Below, in pieces: positions 27,396-35,809 of a stretch of 35,809 bases of DNA. Position 1 is the first letter of the stretch. Every line of letters starts with the position of its first letter. Where the stretch lies: the NCBI GenBank assembly GCA_029264995.1, contig JAJUKC010000020.1, positions 1 through 35,809 of the forward strand, written 5' to 3'. The notes below the pieces were generated by a model. It searched no databases. It saw only the letters and a list, made by a program, of their open reading frames with translations, and had not been told where the DNA came from. This stretch comes from Marinobacter sp. (lineage in GTDB: Bacteria > Pseudomonadota > Gammaproteobacteria > Pseudomonadales > Oleiphilaceae). The position numbers and the translations under genes were made by a program.

Positions 27396-28262
27396 TCAGG
27401 CTTCAATCGGTTGCCGGAAATGATGCCAGACGGGCTCCAGCCCCTCTGGCATTTTCATTATCCGCCCCAGCTCACACCACGGAGCCCCGGGAAAGTGAAA
27501 ATCACTGCCCTGCGAGGCCCAGAGCTTTTCCCGCCGCGCCAGCTCGGCCACAAAACCCAGATCGCCACTGGACTGGCCTGATACTGACACCTCAATGCCC
27601 TGCCCTCCGGCACGGCCGAAATCCGAAGTCAGCGCCCTTAAACGGGTTGCGGTAAGACGGTATTTTCTGGGGTGGGCCAGCACAGCAATCCCGCCGGCCG
27701 ACACAATCCATTGCACCACCTCCGACAACTCTGGCCAACACGCCTTCACATCTCCGGGTTTGCCTGTACCCAGATACCGTTTGAACGCATGCGCCACCTT
27801 GGGTACGACACCGTCTTCTACCAGTACCTCAGCAAAATGCGGACGCCCTGGCACCTCCCCTCCGGCCACTTTCGTCGCCCGCTCCAGAAGCTGGTTCACG
27901 TTCAGGCGGCTTAGCCTGTCGGCAATCATACGCGCCCGCTGCCATCGGTTCTCGTTCTGGCGCTCAAGTGCGGCGAGAAACGCGGGATCACGTTCGTCAA
28001 AATCGAGCCCGACCACATGAATGGCATGACTGCGCCAGACACAGGAAAGCTCCACGCCGTTAATCAGGGACAAACCGGAACCTGACGCCGCACTTCTCGC
28101 CACCTCGAGACCTGCGATGGTGTCATGATCGGTCAATGCCAGATGGCTAACCCCCTGCTCAACGGCTCTGGCTATCAGGGCCTCTGGAGACAGCGCGCCA
28201 TCGGATGCCGTGCTATGGCAATGCAGATCAATGCACGTTCTGGAGTCTTGGGGTATAGTCAC
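27396..28262 (-). CDS. rnm: PHP-domain 5'-3' exoribonuclease RNase AM (YciV/TrpH)
   Basis: The 288-residue protein is a PHP-fold metal-dependent phosphoesterase. E. coli YciV (RNase AM) trims the 5' ends of 23S, 16S and 5S rRNA and also removes the 3' phosphate of 3',5'-bisphosphate nucleotides. Motifs: DLHCHSTASDGALSPEALIARA, LTDHDTIAGLEVA, NGVELSC, GRPHFAEVLVE, AVLAHPRKYRLT and GSDFHFPG, which supply the His, Asp and Glu metal ligands. The GTG at 28262 is preferred: AGGA lies 6 bp before it, while the TTG two codons earlier is too close to that site. It is divergent from yciI. The exact substrate is inferred from the family. Confidence 0.9.
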   Translation of the reverse strand: MTIPQDSRTCIDLHCHSTASDGALSPEALIARAVEQGVSHLALTDHDTIAGLEVARSAASGSGLSLINGVELSCVWRSHAIHVVGLDFDERDPAFLAALERQNENRWQRARMIADRLSRLNVNQLLERATKVAGGEVPGRPHFAEVLVEDGVVPKVAHAFKRYLGTGKPGDVKACWPELSEVVQWIVSAGGIAVLAHPRKYRLTATRLRALTSDFGRAGGQGIEVSVSGQSSGDLGFVAELARREKLWASQGSDFHFPGAPWCELGRIMKMPEGLEPVWHHFRQPIEA

Positions 28263-28349
28263 GAACAATCCTGAATAACGAAACGGGCACCAGTGTATCA
28301 GCCTTCAGGCAGTGCCCCTAACCTCAGCTGATCACAGATCGGAGAACCC

Positions 28350-28649
28350 ATGTATTACGCCATCATCAGCGAAGACATCGCCAACAGCCTGCCCCTGCGC
28401 AAAGAAGCCCGGCCTGCCCACCTGGCCCGACTGGAACAGCTCAAGGCCGAAGGCCGGTTATTGGTAGCCGGCCCCCATCCGGCCATTGATTCGCCCGATC
28501 CTGGCGAAGCAGGCTTTAGTGGCAGCCTGGTCATCGCTGAGTTCGAATCGCTGGAGAAAGCTCAGGCCTGGGCCGATGCCGATCCCTATGTCGATGCCGG
28601 CGTGTATGAAAAGGTGATCGTCAAACCCTACAAGGTGGTGCTGCCCTGA
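28350..28649 (+). CDS. YciI family protein
   Basis: This 99-residue protein is a YciI-like single-domain protein with a dimeric ferredoxin-like alpha/beta fold. The family pattern is present: [45 protein letters not shown], with the conserved His (PAHLARL), and the later ...[31 protein letters not shown], with the DPY motif. The biochemical role of this family is not settled. GGAG lies about 6 bp before the ATG. It stands alone on the plus strand, 117 bp before the SH3 gene and divergent from the PHP gene. No terminator is obvious after it. Confidence 0.9.
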   Translation: MYYAIISEDIANSLPLRKEARPAHLARLEQLKAEGRLLVAGPHPAIDSPDPGEAGFSGSLVIAEFESLEKAQAWADADPYVDAGVYEKVIVKPYKVVLP

Positions 28650-28766
28650 ACAAAGCGGCCGCCAGCATGAGCGGATTGTAACGCTGAGGTGCTTGAATAG
28701 CGGCCACCTTGTGACAGAATTGCGGGTTTAAATCATCAGAAATATCACTATCAGGGAACGTACTCC

Positions 28767-29435
28767 GTGACACCGCTCCGTCTCCTTTTCAGCCTTGTGC
28801 TTATTGTCAGCTCCGTTTCCGTTGCGCAGGCGCGCACCGTCTGGGTCGATGATCAGCTTTACCTGCCGGTGCGCTCGGGCGCTGGCAGCCAGTACCGGAT
28901 CATCGAAAACGCGGTTCCCAGCGGCACGCCACTGGAAGTACTCGAAACCGGTGAGAGCTATACCCGGGTGCGCACCCCGAAAGGCACCGAAGGCTGGGTA
29001 TCGAGCCAATACCTGAGCAATGAACCCATCGCCGCAGACCAGCTCCGGAGGGTCAGCCAGCAGCTGGACCAGGCTCGGGCTGAGCTGACCGAAACGCGAC
29101 AGCAGCTGGCAACTGTTACTGAAGAGCGAAACGCTCTGCAGAATGCCGAGAATAACCTTTCCAATCGGGCGGAAGACCTGCAGACTGAACTGCAACGTAT
29201 CAAGAATATTGCAGCGGACTCAATCAATCTTGAGCGTCGGAACCGGGAATTACGCGAAGAAAACCAGAAACTGCGGAACGATCTGGAAGTACTGACAGCA
29301 GAAAACGAGCGTCTTGAAGCGAGCAAGGAATCCGATTTCATGCTTCTGGGCGCGGGCCTTGTGTTTGGTGGCGTACTGCTGGCCCTGATCATTCCCATGC
29401 TCAAACCAACAAGAAAAACCGACAACTGGGCGTAA
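28767..29435 (+). CDS. Periplasmic SH3-domain/coiled-coil protein with C-terminal membrane anchor (TIGR04211-like)
   Basis: The 222-residue protein has an N-terminal signal peptide (MTPLRLLFSLVLIVSSVSVAQA), a bacterial SH3 domain at about 23-90 (TVWVDDQLYLPVRSGAGSQYRIIENAVPSGTPLEVLET, VRTPKGTEGWVSSQYL), a long coiled coil at about 92-185 and one C-terminal membrane helix (LLGAGLVFGGVLLALIIPML), with a short basic cytoplasmic tail. This layout is that of the TIGR04211/YgiM family. SH3b domains often bind peptidoglycan, and an envelope role is inferred. The start is GTG at 28767, with AGGGA 9 bp before it. The PilZ gene starts 2 bp after the stop, so the two are one transcript. Confidence 0.88.
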   Translation: MTPLRLLFSLVLIVSSVSVAQARTVWVDDQLYLPVRSGAGSQYRIIENAVPSGTPLEVLETGESYTRVRTPKGTEGWVSSQYLSNEPIAADQLRRVSQQLDQARAELTETRQQLATVTEERNALQNAENNLSNRAEDLQTELQRIKNIAADSINLERRNRELREENQKLRNDLEVLTAENERLEASKESDFMLLGAGLVFGGVLLALIIPMLKPTRKTDNWA

Positions 29436-29437
29436 AG

Positions 29438-29731
29438 GTGATGAAAGATTACTCTGAGAAGCGCGACTTCCATCGCATGCAGGTGAACAGCACCATCGCA
29501 ATTACCGGCAACGATGGTGAAACCCACACCGGCGTCTGCCGGGATCTCAGTGCCGCCGGCATGCAAGTGGCGGTGGAACGGCCGTTCAGGATTGGCGAAG
29601 AACTGAGAACCCGAATGGAATCTGCCGGGGATCAGTTTCCCCCCCTGGAGACGCTCTGTGAAGTGGTACGCTGCGAGCCGGATGGCGATGGCTATCTGCT
29701 CGGAATCAACATCATAGAAGTGACCCAATAA
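29438..29731 (+). CDS. Stand-alone PilZ-domain protein, candidate c-di-GMP receptor
   Basis: This 97-residue cytoplasmic protein is a single PilZ domain. The c-di-GMP binding motifs are intact: RDFHR (Arg9 and Arg13 of RxxxR) and DLSAAGM (Asp36, Ser38, Gly41 of D/NxSxxG), followed by the beta-barrel segment ending CEVVRCEPDGDGYLLGINII. Start may be the GTG at 29438 or the ATG one codon later; neither has a decisive ribosome site. It is cotranscribed with the SH3/coiled-coil gene, which hints that c-di-GMP may act on an envelope function, though nothing in the sequence shows a direct contact. The transcript ends at a strong hairpin immediately after the stop. Confidence 0.9.
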   Translation: MMKDYSEKRDFHRMQVNSTIAITGNDGETHTGVCRDLSAAGMQVAVERPFRIGEELRTRMESAGDQFPPLETLCEVVRCEPDGDGYLLGINIIEVTQ

Positions 29732-29760
29732 AAAGCGGCGGCCCGAGGGCCGCCGCTTTT
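29731..29760. terminator. Bidirectional terminator between pilZ gene and rraA
   Basis: AAAAGCGGCGGCCC and GGCCGCCGCTTTT form a 13-bp GC-rich stem with a 3-4 nt loop. T-runs occur on both strands, so it should end both the SH3-PilZ transcript and, from the other side, rraA. Confidence 0.9.
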
Positions 29761-29782
29761 GTCTGTGCCGAACACCCGTTGG

Positions 29783-30262
29783 TTAAACCAGCGGCTTCTC
29801 GGAGACGATGATGCCGTTGTTATCGGCATACACGTACTGCCCCGGCTTGAACGTCACACCGTGAAAAGTCACGGGGATATTCAGATCGCCGATACCGCGC
29901 TTTTCAGTCTTGCGCGGCACAGTACCCAGGGCCTGGACGCCCAGATTGGTCTGGCCAATCTCGTCCACATCCCGGATGCAGCCATAAATGATCAGGCCGG
30001 CCCAACCGTTTTCTGCGGCTTTTTCGGCCAGCATGTCACCCAGCAGTGCGTTGCGCTTGGAAGCACCACCGTCAACCACCATCACGCGGCCATTACCGGG
30101 CAGACCAACCTGCTCTTTAACCACCGAGTTGTCTTCAAAGCACTTCACGGTCACGATCTCACCGCCGAACTGGCGCACGCCACCGTAATTGTTGAAGCCA
30201 GGCTCGACCACCTGCACTTCCGGAAATTCGTCACACAGATCCGGAGTAATAATCTTGCTCAC
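29783..30262 (-). CDS. rraA: Ribonuclease E activity regulator RraA
   Basis: RraA binds RNase E and lowers its activity, changing the mRNA pool; it forms a ring-shaped trimer in the cytoplasm. The 159-residue protein has the family start [23 protein letters not shown], the [19 protein letters not shown] segment, [30 protein letters not shown] and [22 protein letters not shown]. It lacks the methyltransferase or aldolase function that older names suggested, although related aldolases share the fold. The start is GTG at 30262, with AAGGAGA 8 bp before it. rne lies about 3.4 kb away on the opposite strand. It follows ppsA by 33 bp and probably shares its transcript. Confidence 0.94.
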   Translation of the reverse strand: MSKIITPDLCDEFPEVQVVEPGFNNYGGVRQFGGEIVTVKCFEDNSVVKEQVGLPGNGRVMVVDGGASKRNALLGDMLAEKAAENGWAGLIIYGCIRDVDEIGQTNLGVQALGTVPRKTEKRGIGDLNIPVTFHGVTFKPGQYVYADNNGIIVSEKPLV

Positions 30263-30295
30263 GTTGTCGCTCTCCTTTTCCCAAAGTGTTGGTGA

Positions 30296-32668
30296 TCAGT
30301 CGATCTTCTCGTCGGCCAGGAAGAACCAGGTATCGAGTACCGAATCAGGGTTCAGAGACACGGTATCAATACCCTCATCCATCAGCCACTTGGCTAGATC
30401 CGGATGATCCGACGGGCCCTGACCACAGATGCCGATATACTTGCCAGTTTTCTTGCAGGCCTGGATAGCGTTGGACAACAGCGCCTTCACCGCATCGTTA
30501 CGCTCATCGAACAGGTGGGCAATAATGCCGGAATCCCGGTCCAGACCGAGCGTCAGCTGAGTCAGATCGTTGGAACCAATGGAGAAGCCATCAAAGTGCT
30601 CCAGGAACTGCTCCGCCAGAATGGCATTGGCTGGCAGTTCACACATCATGATGACCCGCAAGCCGTTCTCGCCGCGCTTCAAGCCGTTTTCCGCCAGCAG
30701 GTTCACCACCTGCTCTGCTTCACCGACAGTCCGTACGAACGGCACCATCACTTCAACGTTGGTCAGTCCCATTTCATTGCGGACCTTCTTCAGAGCCCGG
30801 CACTCAAGCTCGAAACAGTCGCGGAAGGTATCGGAGATATACCGGGACGCACCGCGGAAGCCCAGCATCGGGTTCTCTTCGTCCGGCTCATACAGAGTGC
30901 CGCCAATCAGGTTGGCGTACTCATTGGATTTGAAGTCGGACAAACGCACAATCACCTTCTTGGGTGCGAACGCCGCTGCCAGAGTGGAAATACCCTCCAC
31001 CAGCTTGTCCACGTAGAAATCCACCGGTGAGGCGTAGCCGGAAATGCGCTTTTCCACGGTCTGTTTGATGTCACGGGGCAGGCCGTCGAAGTTCAGCAGC
31101 GCTTTCGGGTGTACGCCGATCATCCGGTTAATGATGAACTCAAGGCGGGCCAGGCCCACACCCTCATTGGGCAGCGCCTGGAAGTCAAAGGCGCGGTCCG
31201 GGTTGCCCACGTTCATCATGATCTTGAACGGAATGTTGGGCATGGAATCTACGGTGTTCTCACGCAGCTCGAAGTCCAGGGCGCCCTCGTAGATCATACC
31301 GGTGTCACCTTCGGCACAGGAGACGGTCACATCCTGACCGTCCTTGAGCACCTCGGTGGCATCGCCACAGCCCACAACTGCCGGAATACCCAACTCCCGG
31401 GCAATAATGGCCGCGTGACAGGTACGGCCGCCACGGTCGGTAACAATGGCCGAAGCCCGCTTCATCACCGGCTCCCAGTCCGGGTCGGTCATATCGGTGA
31501 CGAGCACGTCGCCGGCCTGTACCCGGTCCATTTCGTTAATGCTGGTGATGATCTTCACCGGGCCACTGCCGATCTTGTGGCCGATACTGCGACCTTCCAC
31601 CAGTACTTTGCCGGTTTCCTTCAGCAGGTAACGCTCCATCACATTGGCAGCTGCACGACTCTTGACCGTTTCCGGCCGGGCCTGAACGATGTAGATCTTG
31701 CCATCATCACCATCTTTGGCCCATTCAATGTCCATCGGGCGCTGGTAATGCTTTTCAATGATCATGGCCTGCCTGGCCAGCTCTTCCACTTCCGCATCGG
31801 TAATGGAGAAACGGTTTCGGTCTTCCTGCTCCACCTTCACGGTTTCAACAAACTTACCTTCGCCAGGCTCGGAATGGTAAACCATCTTGATGGCCTTGCT
31901 GCCGAGGTTACGGCGCAGTACCGACGGACGGCCGGCTTCCAGGGTCGGCTTGTGCACGTAGAATTCGTCAGGGTTCACGGCACCCTGCACCACGGTTTCA
32001 CCAAGGCCGTATGAGGACGTAATAAACACGACATCGCGGAAACCGGACTCGGTATCCAGGGTGAACATAACACCGCTGGAAGCGGTTTCACTGCGAACCA
32101 TCTTCTGGATACCGGCAGACAACGCTACCAGTTTGTGATCAAAACCGTGGTGCACACGGTAGGAGATCGCCCGGTCGTTGAACAGGGAGGCAAACACCTC
32201 TTTCACCGAGGTACGAACCTGCTCCAGGCCCACCACGTTCAGGAAGGTTTCCTGCTGGCCGGCGAAAGAGGCATCGGGAAGGTCTTCGGCGGTGGCGGAG
32301 GAGCGCACCGCGACAGCCATCTGGTCGTTACCGGCCTGAAGCTTGGCATAAGCTTCTTTCAAGGCGTTATCCAGCACTTCCGGAAACGCGGTGTCGATTA
32401 CCCACTGGCGAATCTGGGAGCCAACCCGCGCCAGTTCGTTAACGTCGTTGACATCCAGGGCATCCAGGGCTTCGTCAATGCGGTCCTTCAGGCCGTCGGT
32501 AGCCAGGAATTCGCGGTAAGCATGTGCAGTGGTAGCGAAACCGCCAGGGACGGTAACACCAGCATTGGCGAGATTACTGATCATTTCACCGAGGGAGGCG
32601 TTCTTGCCCCCAACCCGGTCTACGTCGGACATTCCCAGGTGGTCAAACCAGATAATGTAATCTTCCAA
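30296..32668 (-). CDS. ppsA: Phosphoenolpyruvate synthase
   Basis: PpsA makes phosphoenolpyruvate from pyruvate and ATP for gluconeogenesis. The 790-residue protein has the ATP-grasp part ([32 protein letters not shown], then [22 protein letters not shown]), the phosphohistidine domain with His418 in [21 protein letters not shown] (His421 in E. coli) and the C-terminal PEP-binding barrel with [39 protein letters not shown]. The GGRTCHAA threonine is where PpsR would modify the enzyme. The start is TTG at 32668, with AAGGGAG about 8 bp before it; no ATG or GTG lies in frame between it and the conserved [13 protein letters not shown]. It is divergent from ppsR. Confidence 0.96.
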   Translation of the reverse strand: MEDYIIWFDHLGMSDVDRVGGKNASLGEMISNLANAGVTVPGGFATTAHAYREFLATDGLKDRIDEALDALDVNDVNELARVGSQIRQWVIDTAFPEVLDNALKEAYAKLQAGNDQMAVAVRSSATAEDLPDASFAGQQETFLNVVGLEQVRTSVKEVFASLFNDRAISYRVHHGFDHKLVALSAGIQKMVRSETASSGVMFTLDTESGFRDVVFITSSYGLGETVVQGAVNPDEFYVHKPTLEAGRPSVLRRNLGSKAIKMVYHSEPGEGKFVETVKVEQEDRNRFSITDAEVEELARQAMIIEKHYQRPMDIEWAKDGDDGKIYIVQARPETVKSRAAANVMERYLLKETGKVLVEGRSIGHKIGSGPVKIITSINEMDRVQAGDVLVTDMTDPDWEPVMKRASAIVTDRGGRTCHAAIIARELGIPAVVGCGDATEVLKDGQDVTVSCAEGDTGMIYEGALDFELRENTVDSMPNIPFKIMMNVGNPDRAFDFQALPNEGVGLARLEFIINRMIGVHPKALLNFDGLPRDIKQTVEKRISGYASPVDFYVDKLVEGISTLAAAFAPKKVIVRLSDFKSNEYANLIGGTLYEPDEENPMLGFRGASRYISDTFRDCFELECRALKKVRNEMGLTNVEVMVPFVRTVGEAEQVVNLLAENGLKRGENGLRVIMMCELPANAILAEQFLEHFDGFSIGSNDLTQLTLGLDRDSGIIAHLFDERNDAVKALLSNAIQACKKTGKYIGICGQGPSDHPDLAKWLMDEGIDTVSLNPDSVLDTWFFLADEKID

Positions 32669-32799
32669 AGCGTGTCTCCCTTGAGTCTGTGTAGCGCGGA
32701 GTCTCGAATCTGGCGTGTATGATACTGTAAGCTGCGGAAATTACCTAGGGAGGCAACCAAAGACTCCCGGGAACAGTTCAAACCAGACCGGATACGACC

Positions 32800-33615
32800 A
32801 TGAAAAGAACGGCGTTTTTTATCTCTGATGGCACAGGCCTTACGGCAGAAGCCCTCGGCCATGCCCTTTTGGCGCAGTTTGAGAAAATCGAATTTGAGCG
32901 GGTTACCGTGCCCTACATCGACGACGAGGAAAAGGCCCGGGATCTTGTCAGCCGTATCAACAAAGCGTCGGAAATCGATGGTGAGCGGCCGCTGGTATTC
33001 GACACCATCGTTAACGGCAGTATCCGGGAAATCATCAGCCGGGCCGACGGTTTTATGGTGGATATCTTTGGCACCTTCCTGAACCCCCTGGAGCAGGAAC
33101 TTAACTCGTCTTCCTCCTACACCGTGGGCAAATCCCACTCCATCAATAACGCAGGCAGCTACGAGCGCCGAATCCACGCAGTCAACTTTGCCCTGGATAA
33201 TGACGATGGCGCCCGCACCCGGCATTACGACGAGGCTGACCTGATTCTGATCGGAGCATCCCGCAGCGGTAAAACGCCCACCTGCCTGTACCTGGCTCTG
33301 CAGTACGGCATCAAGGCCGCCAACTATCCGATTACCGAAGAAGACCTGGACGACCAGAAGATGCCCGCAGCGCTCCGGCCCCACAAAGAAAAACTGTTTG
33401 GCCTGACCATTGAACCGGAACGCCTTGCCACCATTCGTAACGAGCGCCGGCCAAACTCCCGCTACTCGTCGCTGCAGCAATGCATGCACGAGATTGAAGA
33501 AATCGAGTTGATGTACAAGCGGGAGCGAATTCCCTATCTGAATACCACGGCGTATTCCGTTGAGGAAATCTCGACAAGAATCATGGTGACAACGGGCCTG
33601 AAGCGGCACCGCTGA
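32800..33615 (+). CDS. ppsR: Phosphoenolpyruvate synthase regulatory protein (kinase/pyrophosphorylase)
   Basis: PpsR switches PEP synthase off by ADP-dependent phosphorylation of the threonine near the catalytic His and on again by phosphate-dependent removal of that group. The 271-residue DUF299 protein has the N-terminal [22 protein letters not shown], the AYER-type segment [22 protein letters not shown], and the P-loop GASRSGKT at 152-159. [24 protein letters not shown] and [20 protein letters not shown] are family blocks. It is divergent from ppsA across 131 bp, the usual arrangement, and converges on the M16 protease gene. TATGAT at 32718-32723 may be its -10, without a clear -35. No strong ribosome site is seen. 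Confidence 0.95.
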   Translation: MKRTAFFISDGTGLTAEALGHALLAQFEKIEFERVTVPYIDDEEKARDLVSRINKASEIDGERPLVFDTIVNGSIREIISRADGFMVDIFGTFLNPLEQELNSSSSYTVGKSHSINNAGSYERRIHAVNFALDNDDGARTRHYDEADLILIGASRSGKTPTCLYLALQYGIKAANYPITEEDLDDQKMPAALRPHKEKLFGLTIEPERLATIRNERRPNSRYSSLQQCMHEIEEIELMYKRERIPYLNTTAYSVEEISTRIMVTTGLKRHR

Positions 33616-33624
33616 GGCGGGAAA

Positions 33625-33654
33625 CCGGGCAGAGAGCCAGTGGCCCTCTGCCGG
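33625..33654. terminator. Hairpin between ppsR and the M16 protease gene
   Basis: CCGGGCAGAG and CTCTGCCGG with inner GCCA/TGGC pairs form a nearly perfect stem between the convergent ends of ppsR and the protease gene. No T-run follows on either strand, so it is only a possible terminator or mRNA-end stabiliser. Confidence 0.4.
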
Positions 33655-33659
33655 TCTGA

Positions 33660-35809
33660 TCAGAGTTCCTGAATATCCATGCCAAGCCCTTCCACAACCG
33701 CACGGTTGTCCGGGCTTGTCACCACGGCCACATTGGCCTTTTCAGGTGCAAGCCAGGTCTTGGCCACGCGCTGAAGCTCGTCCAGAGTGACACCAAGAAC
33801 CCGCTCACGGAAACGGGCACGCTGCTCCGGGGTACGCCCGAACAGCTTGTTATGGTAAGCATGGCGAGCCGCTCCGGCTGGCGAGCGGGGCCGGTCGAGT
33901 TGGCCGATCACACCCAGAATGGCCTCTTCCAAAGCCTGGTGCTCATGCGTTTCCTCGTGCAACCAGTTCAGCGCTGCATCGAAGTCGTCGAGGGTTTCCG
34001 CAAGGCGGGGATCCCGATAGGAGAAGAACCGGAAAACACCATTCACGCTGTCCTGGCCAGCACCGCCACCGTAGGCTCCACCTTTTTCGCGAATGGCCCG
34101 ATGCAGGTAACCATTCCGGAGGAATCCACCCAGCACCGTCAGCGCAGCCGCATCCGGGTGATCCACCGCAACCGTTGGGTAGGCTTTGGCGCAGAAGTTA
34201 ACCTGGGTAGAAGTCAGCCAGGCCTCCCGGGTGTTATAGCTGACCGGCTCCATGGACCAGTCGCCCTCACCCTCTGCAGCCACACCGTTCCAGCAGGTGC
34301 CTAATTCATCCAGCATGGGCGCCAACTGCTCGTCCTCACCAATCAGCAGGAACTGCCGGGTCTGGCTGCGAATACGGTTGTGCAGCGCGGCCAGCTTGCC
34401 ACAGAAATCGGCCAGGCCGGCTTCATCTTTAAGCTGCTGATCGAGTTCCTTCGTGCCGCGAATACCAGCCAGGCCACCCAGACGGTACGACAACCAGGCA
34501 CCGGAGCTGACACCCTGTGCGGCGGCTCCCATGGCCAATGCATGGCCGCTGCCGGTCACCGCCTGCTCACGACGGGCCCGGATCTGGGCAATAATCTCGC
34601 GGATGCGCTCTTTTTCGTCAAAGCGAGCCCCTGTGTAGACATCCTTCAGCAGACGGGTCAACGCCTTGCTGTTGCGGCTCAGCGCCTTGCCACTGAAAAT
34701 CAGATAGCCGGACATAGCCTGAACATCGTCAATCTGGCCCTTGGCGGTAAAGGAGGCCCCGATGCCGCCGGATTCCGCGGAAATACGATCCTGCATTTGC
34801 AGATAATCCAGCTCGCCACACCCCACTTCGGAAATCAGGGTGGTGTAATAGGGCAACAGCAACAGCTCGTCTTTGCTCAGAGCCGGCAGCGGTAGCACCA
34901 CCTGTTGATACACCAGGCCATTGGTGCCTCGGGAATAAACGGTCGCGCCGGTTTCGGCATCGTATCGTCCTTCCGGCTCCGGCATTTGCAGCGGCACATC
35001 CTCCAGCCCCACTTTGGGCAGTATGGAATCGTCATCCTTGCGCATCTGGCGTTCTTCCAGAGCCTGGGCACGCTGCACGATATGGCTGATGTCATCGTCC
35101 GACAGCTCCGCCTTGCGCCGGGCAAGCGTTTCCTTGATGGCCTGCTGGCGACGGCCTTCCAGTTTTTCATCCGGGCGCAGGGTCAGGGTCACCCTGTGCG
35201 GGTTCTCCAGCAGCTTGCGCCGGATCAGCCCGGGCACATACTCCGGATCTTTGATCTTTTCCCTCAGCCTGGCCAGTACCGGCTCCAGATCCAGCAGTTC
35301 CACAGGGTCACCACCATGAACCATTGGGGCAATCGCGCTCATGATCAGCTGCAAACCATAGGGGAAGCTGTCGCCGGCGATCTCCCGCTGGTGCAGTTCC
35401 AGCTGATGCAGGATGGCCTCGAGGCGCTCCTGGCTGACACCTTCATCCACCACTTTCTGCAAGGTGGACTCCACCAGCTGCTCCAGCTCGGCACGGCGTT
35501 CCGGCTCACTACCTTCAATACCGCACACAAAGGTCATTTCCCGGTTGGAATCTTCCAGCCCGCACATGGGCGATGGCGCATGGCCCAGCTCTGTGGTTTC
35601 CAGCGCCCGCATCAACGGCGATGCGCTGTTTTCCAGCAGGACGGCAGACAATAACTGGCCTTCAAGATTTTCCTGAAGGTCGAAGCTGTGACCCAGCAAC
35701 CACCCCATCACAATGTGGGTCTTGTTGTCGGTGCCCTCACCTTCATTTACCGCATAGCCCTGCTCTACCCGCATAGGGGCGAACATGCGCTTTTCATCCC
35801 GCACCGGCA
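33660..35809 (-). CDS. PreP-like metalloprotease, family M16C, C-terminal part
   Basis: About 715 C-terminal residues are present; the N-terminal quarter with the HxxEH zinc motif lies beyond the right edge. The frame is open to the last base. The visible part carries the hinge and the second pair of M16 domains. Diagnostic segments are AIREKGGAYGGGAG and FRFFSYRDPRLAETLDDFDAA, which match the Arg/Tyr substrate-binding region of presequence protease PreP, and the M16C-associated Glu/Arg-rich helical hinge (KLEGRRQQAIKETLARRKAEL). PreP enzymes degrade unstructured peptides inside a closed chamber. In bacteria the role is less clear. Insulysin-like or PqqL-like M16 proteases are less good matches. 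It converges on ppsR. Confidence 0.9.
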   Translation of the reverse strand, partial: PVRDEKRMFAPMRVEQGYAVNEGEGTDNKTHIVMGWLLGHSFDLQENLEGQLLSAVLLENSASPLMRALETTELGHAPSPMCGLEDSNREMTFVCGIEGSEPERRAELEQLVESTLQKVVDEGVSQERLEAILHQLELHQREIAGDSFPYGLQLIMSAIAPMVHGGDPVELLDLEPVLARLREKIKDPEYVPGLIRRKLLENPHRVTLTLRPDEKLEGRRQQAIKETLARRKAELSDDDISHIVQRAQALEERQMRKDDDSILPKVGLEDVPLQMPEPEGRYDAETGATVYSRGTNGLVYQQVVLPLPALSKDELLLLPYYTTLISEVGCGELDYLQMQDRISAESGGIGASFTAKGQIDDVQAMSGYLIFSGKALSRNSKALTRLLKDVYTGARFDEKERIREIIAQIRARREQAVTGSGHALAMGAAAQGVSSGAWLSYRLGGLAGIRGTKELDQQLKDEAGLADFCGKLAALHNRIRSQTRQFLLIGEDEQLAPMLDELGTCWNGVAAEGEGDWSMEPVSYNTREAWLTSTQVNFCAKAYPTVAVDHPDAAALTVLGGFLRNGYLHRAIREKGGAYGGGAGQDSVNGVFRFFSYRDPRLAETLDDFDAALNWLHEETHEHQALEEAILGVIGQLDRPRSPAGAARHAYHNKLFGRTPEQRARFRERVLGVTLDELQRVAKTWLAPEKANVAVVTSPDNRAVVEGLGMDIQEL

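Overview
This 35.8-kb window looks like ordinary chromosomal backbone of a marine gammaproteobacterium of the Marinobacter/Pseudomonas type. That rests on gene order and protein character: glnS-ppiB-lpxH, fpr beside a divergent finR-like LysR gene, putP beside a PruR-like AraC gene, a plsX-fabD-fabG-acpP-fabF-pabC-mltG-tmk run without fabH, and rne with rraA nearby. Genus level is an inference from memory, not from a search. I see no tRNA or rRNA gene, CRISPR array, prophage, complete insertion sequence or integrase, and base composition is fairly even.

Layout. 1-2 kb: the start of glnS (minus strand, running off the left edge), then ppiB and lpxH overlapping by 4 nt. 2-5.8 kb: a lipoprotein of unknown function with a lysozyme-like motif and a hot-dog thioesterase (minus), fpr (minus), a divergent LysR regulator, and miaE (minus, overlapping the LysR gene tail to tail). 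5.9-8.7 kb: acnB, with a 62-bp inverted-repeat element in its upstream region. 8.8-11.5 kb: the sodium/proline symporter putP and an AraC regulator (minus), separated by 312 bp holding three repeats exactly 21 bp apart next to a candidate putP promoter. 11.6-19.5 kb: a long minus-strand lipid, envelope and folate run, yceD-rpmF-plsX-fabD-fabG-acpP-fabF-pabC-mltG-tmk. 19.6-23 kb: maf/yceF (plus), then sppA, a HAD phosphatase and rluC (minus). 23-27.4 kb: a 630-bp rluC-rne intergenic region with a candidate promoter and several hairpins, then rne and a UPF0149 gene. 27.4-29.8 kb: a PHP-domain RNase AM homologue, yciI, a periplasmic SH3/coiled-coil protein and a PilZ protein. 29.8-33.6 kb: rraA, ppsA and divergent ppsR. 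33.7-35.8 kb: the C-terminal three quarters of a PreP-like M16 metalloprotease running off the right edge.

How the genes work together. Fatty-acid elongation (FabD, FabG, AcpP, FabF) and phospholipid initiation (PlsX) sit with ribosomal protein L32 and the 23S rRNA factor YceD. RNA turnover is unusually visible: RNase E, its inhibitor RraA, an RNase AM homologue and the 23S pseudouridine synthase RluC lie within about 8 kb. PpsA and its kinase/phosphorylase PpsR form a divergent enzyme-modifier pair, and Fpr with the LysR protein and PutP with the AraC protein look like regulator-target pairs.

I found no convincing wholly new multi-gene system. The best leads are regulatory or single-gene: the 21-bp-phased repeats at putP, a promoter predicting a nearly leaderless yceD transcript, the structured rne leader with a hairpin over its Shine-Dalgarno sequence, the palindromic element before acnB, and the lysozyme-like lipoprotein.
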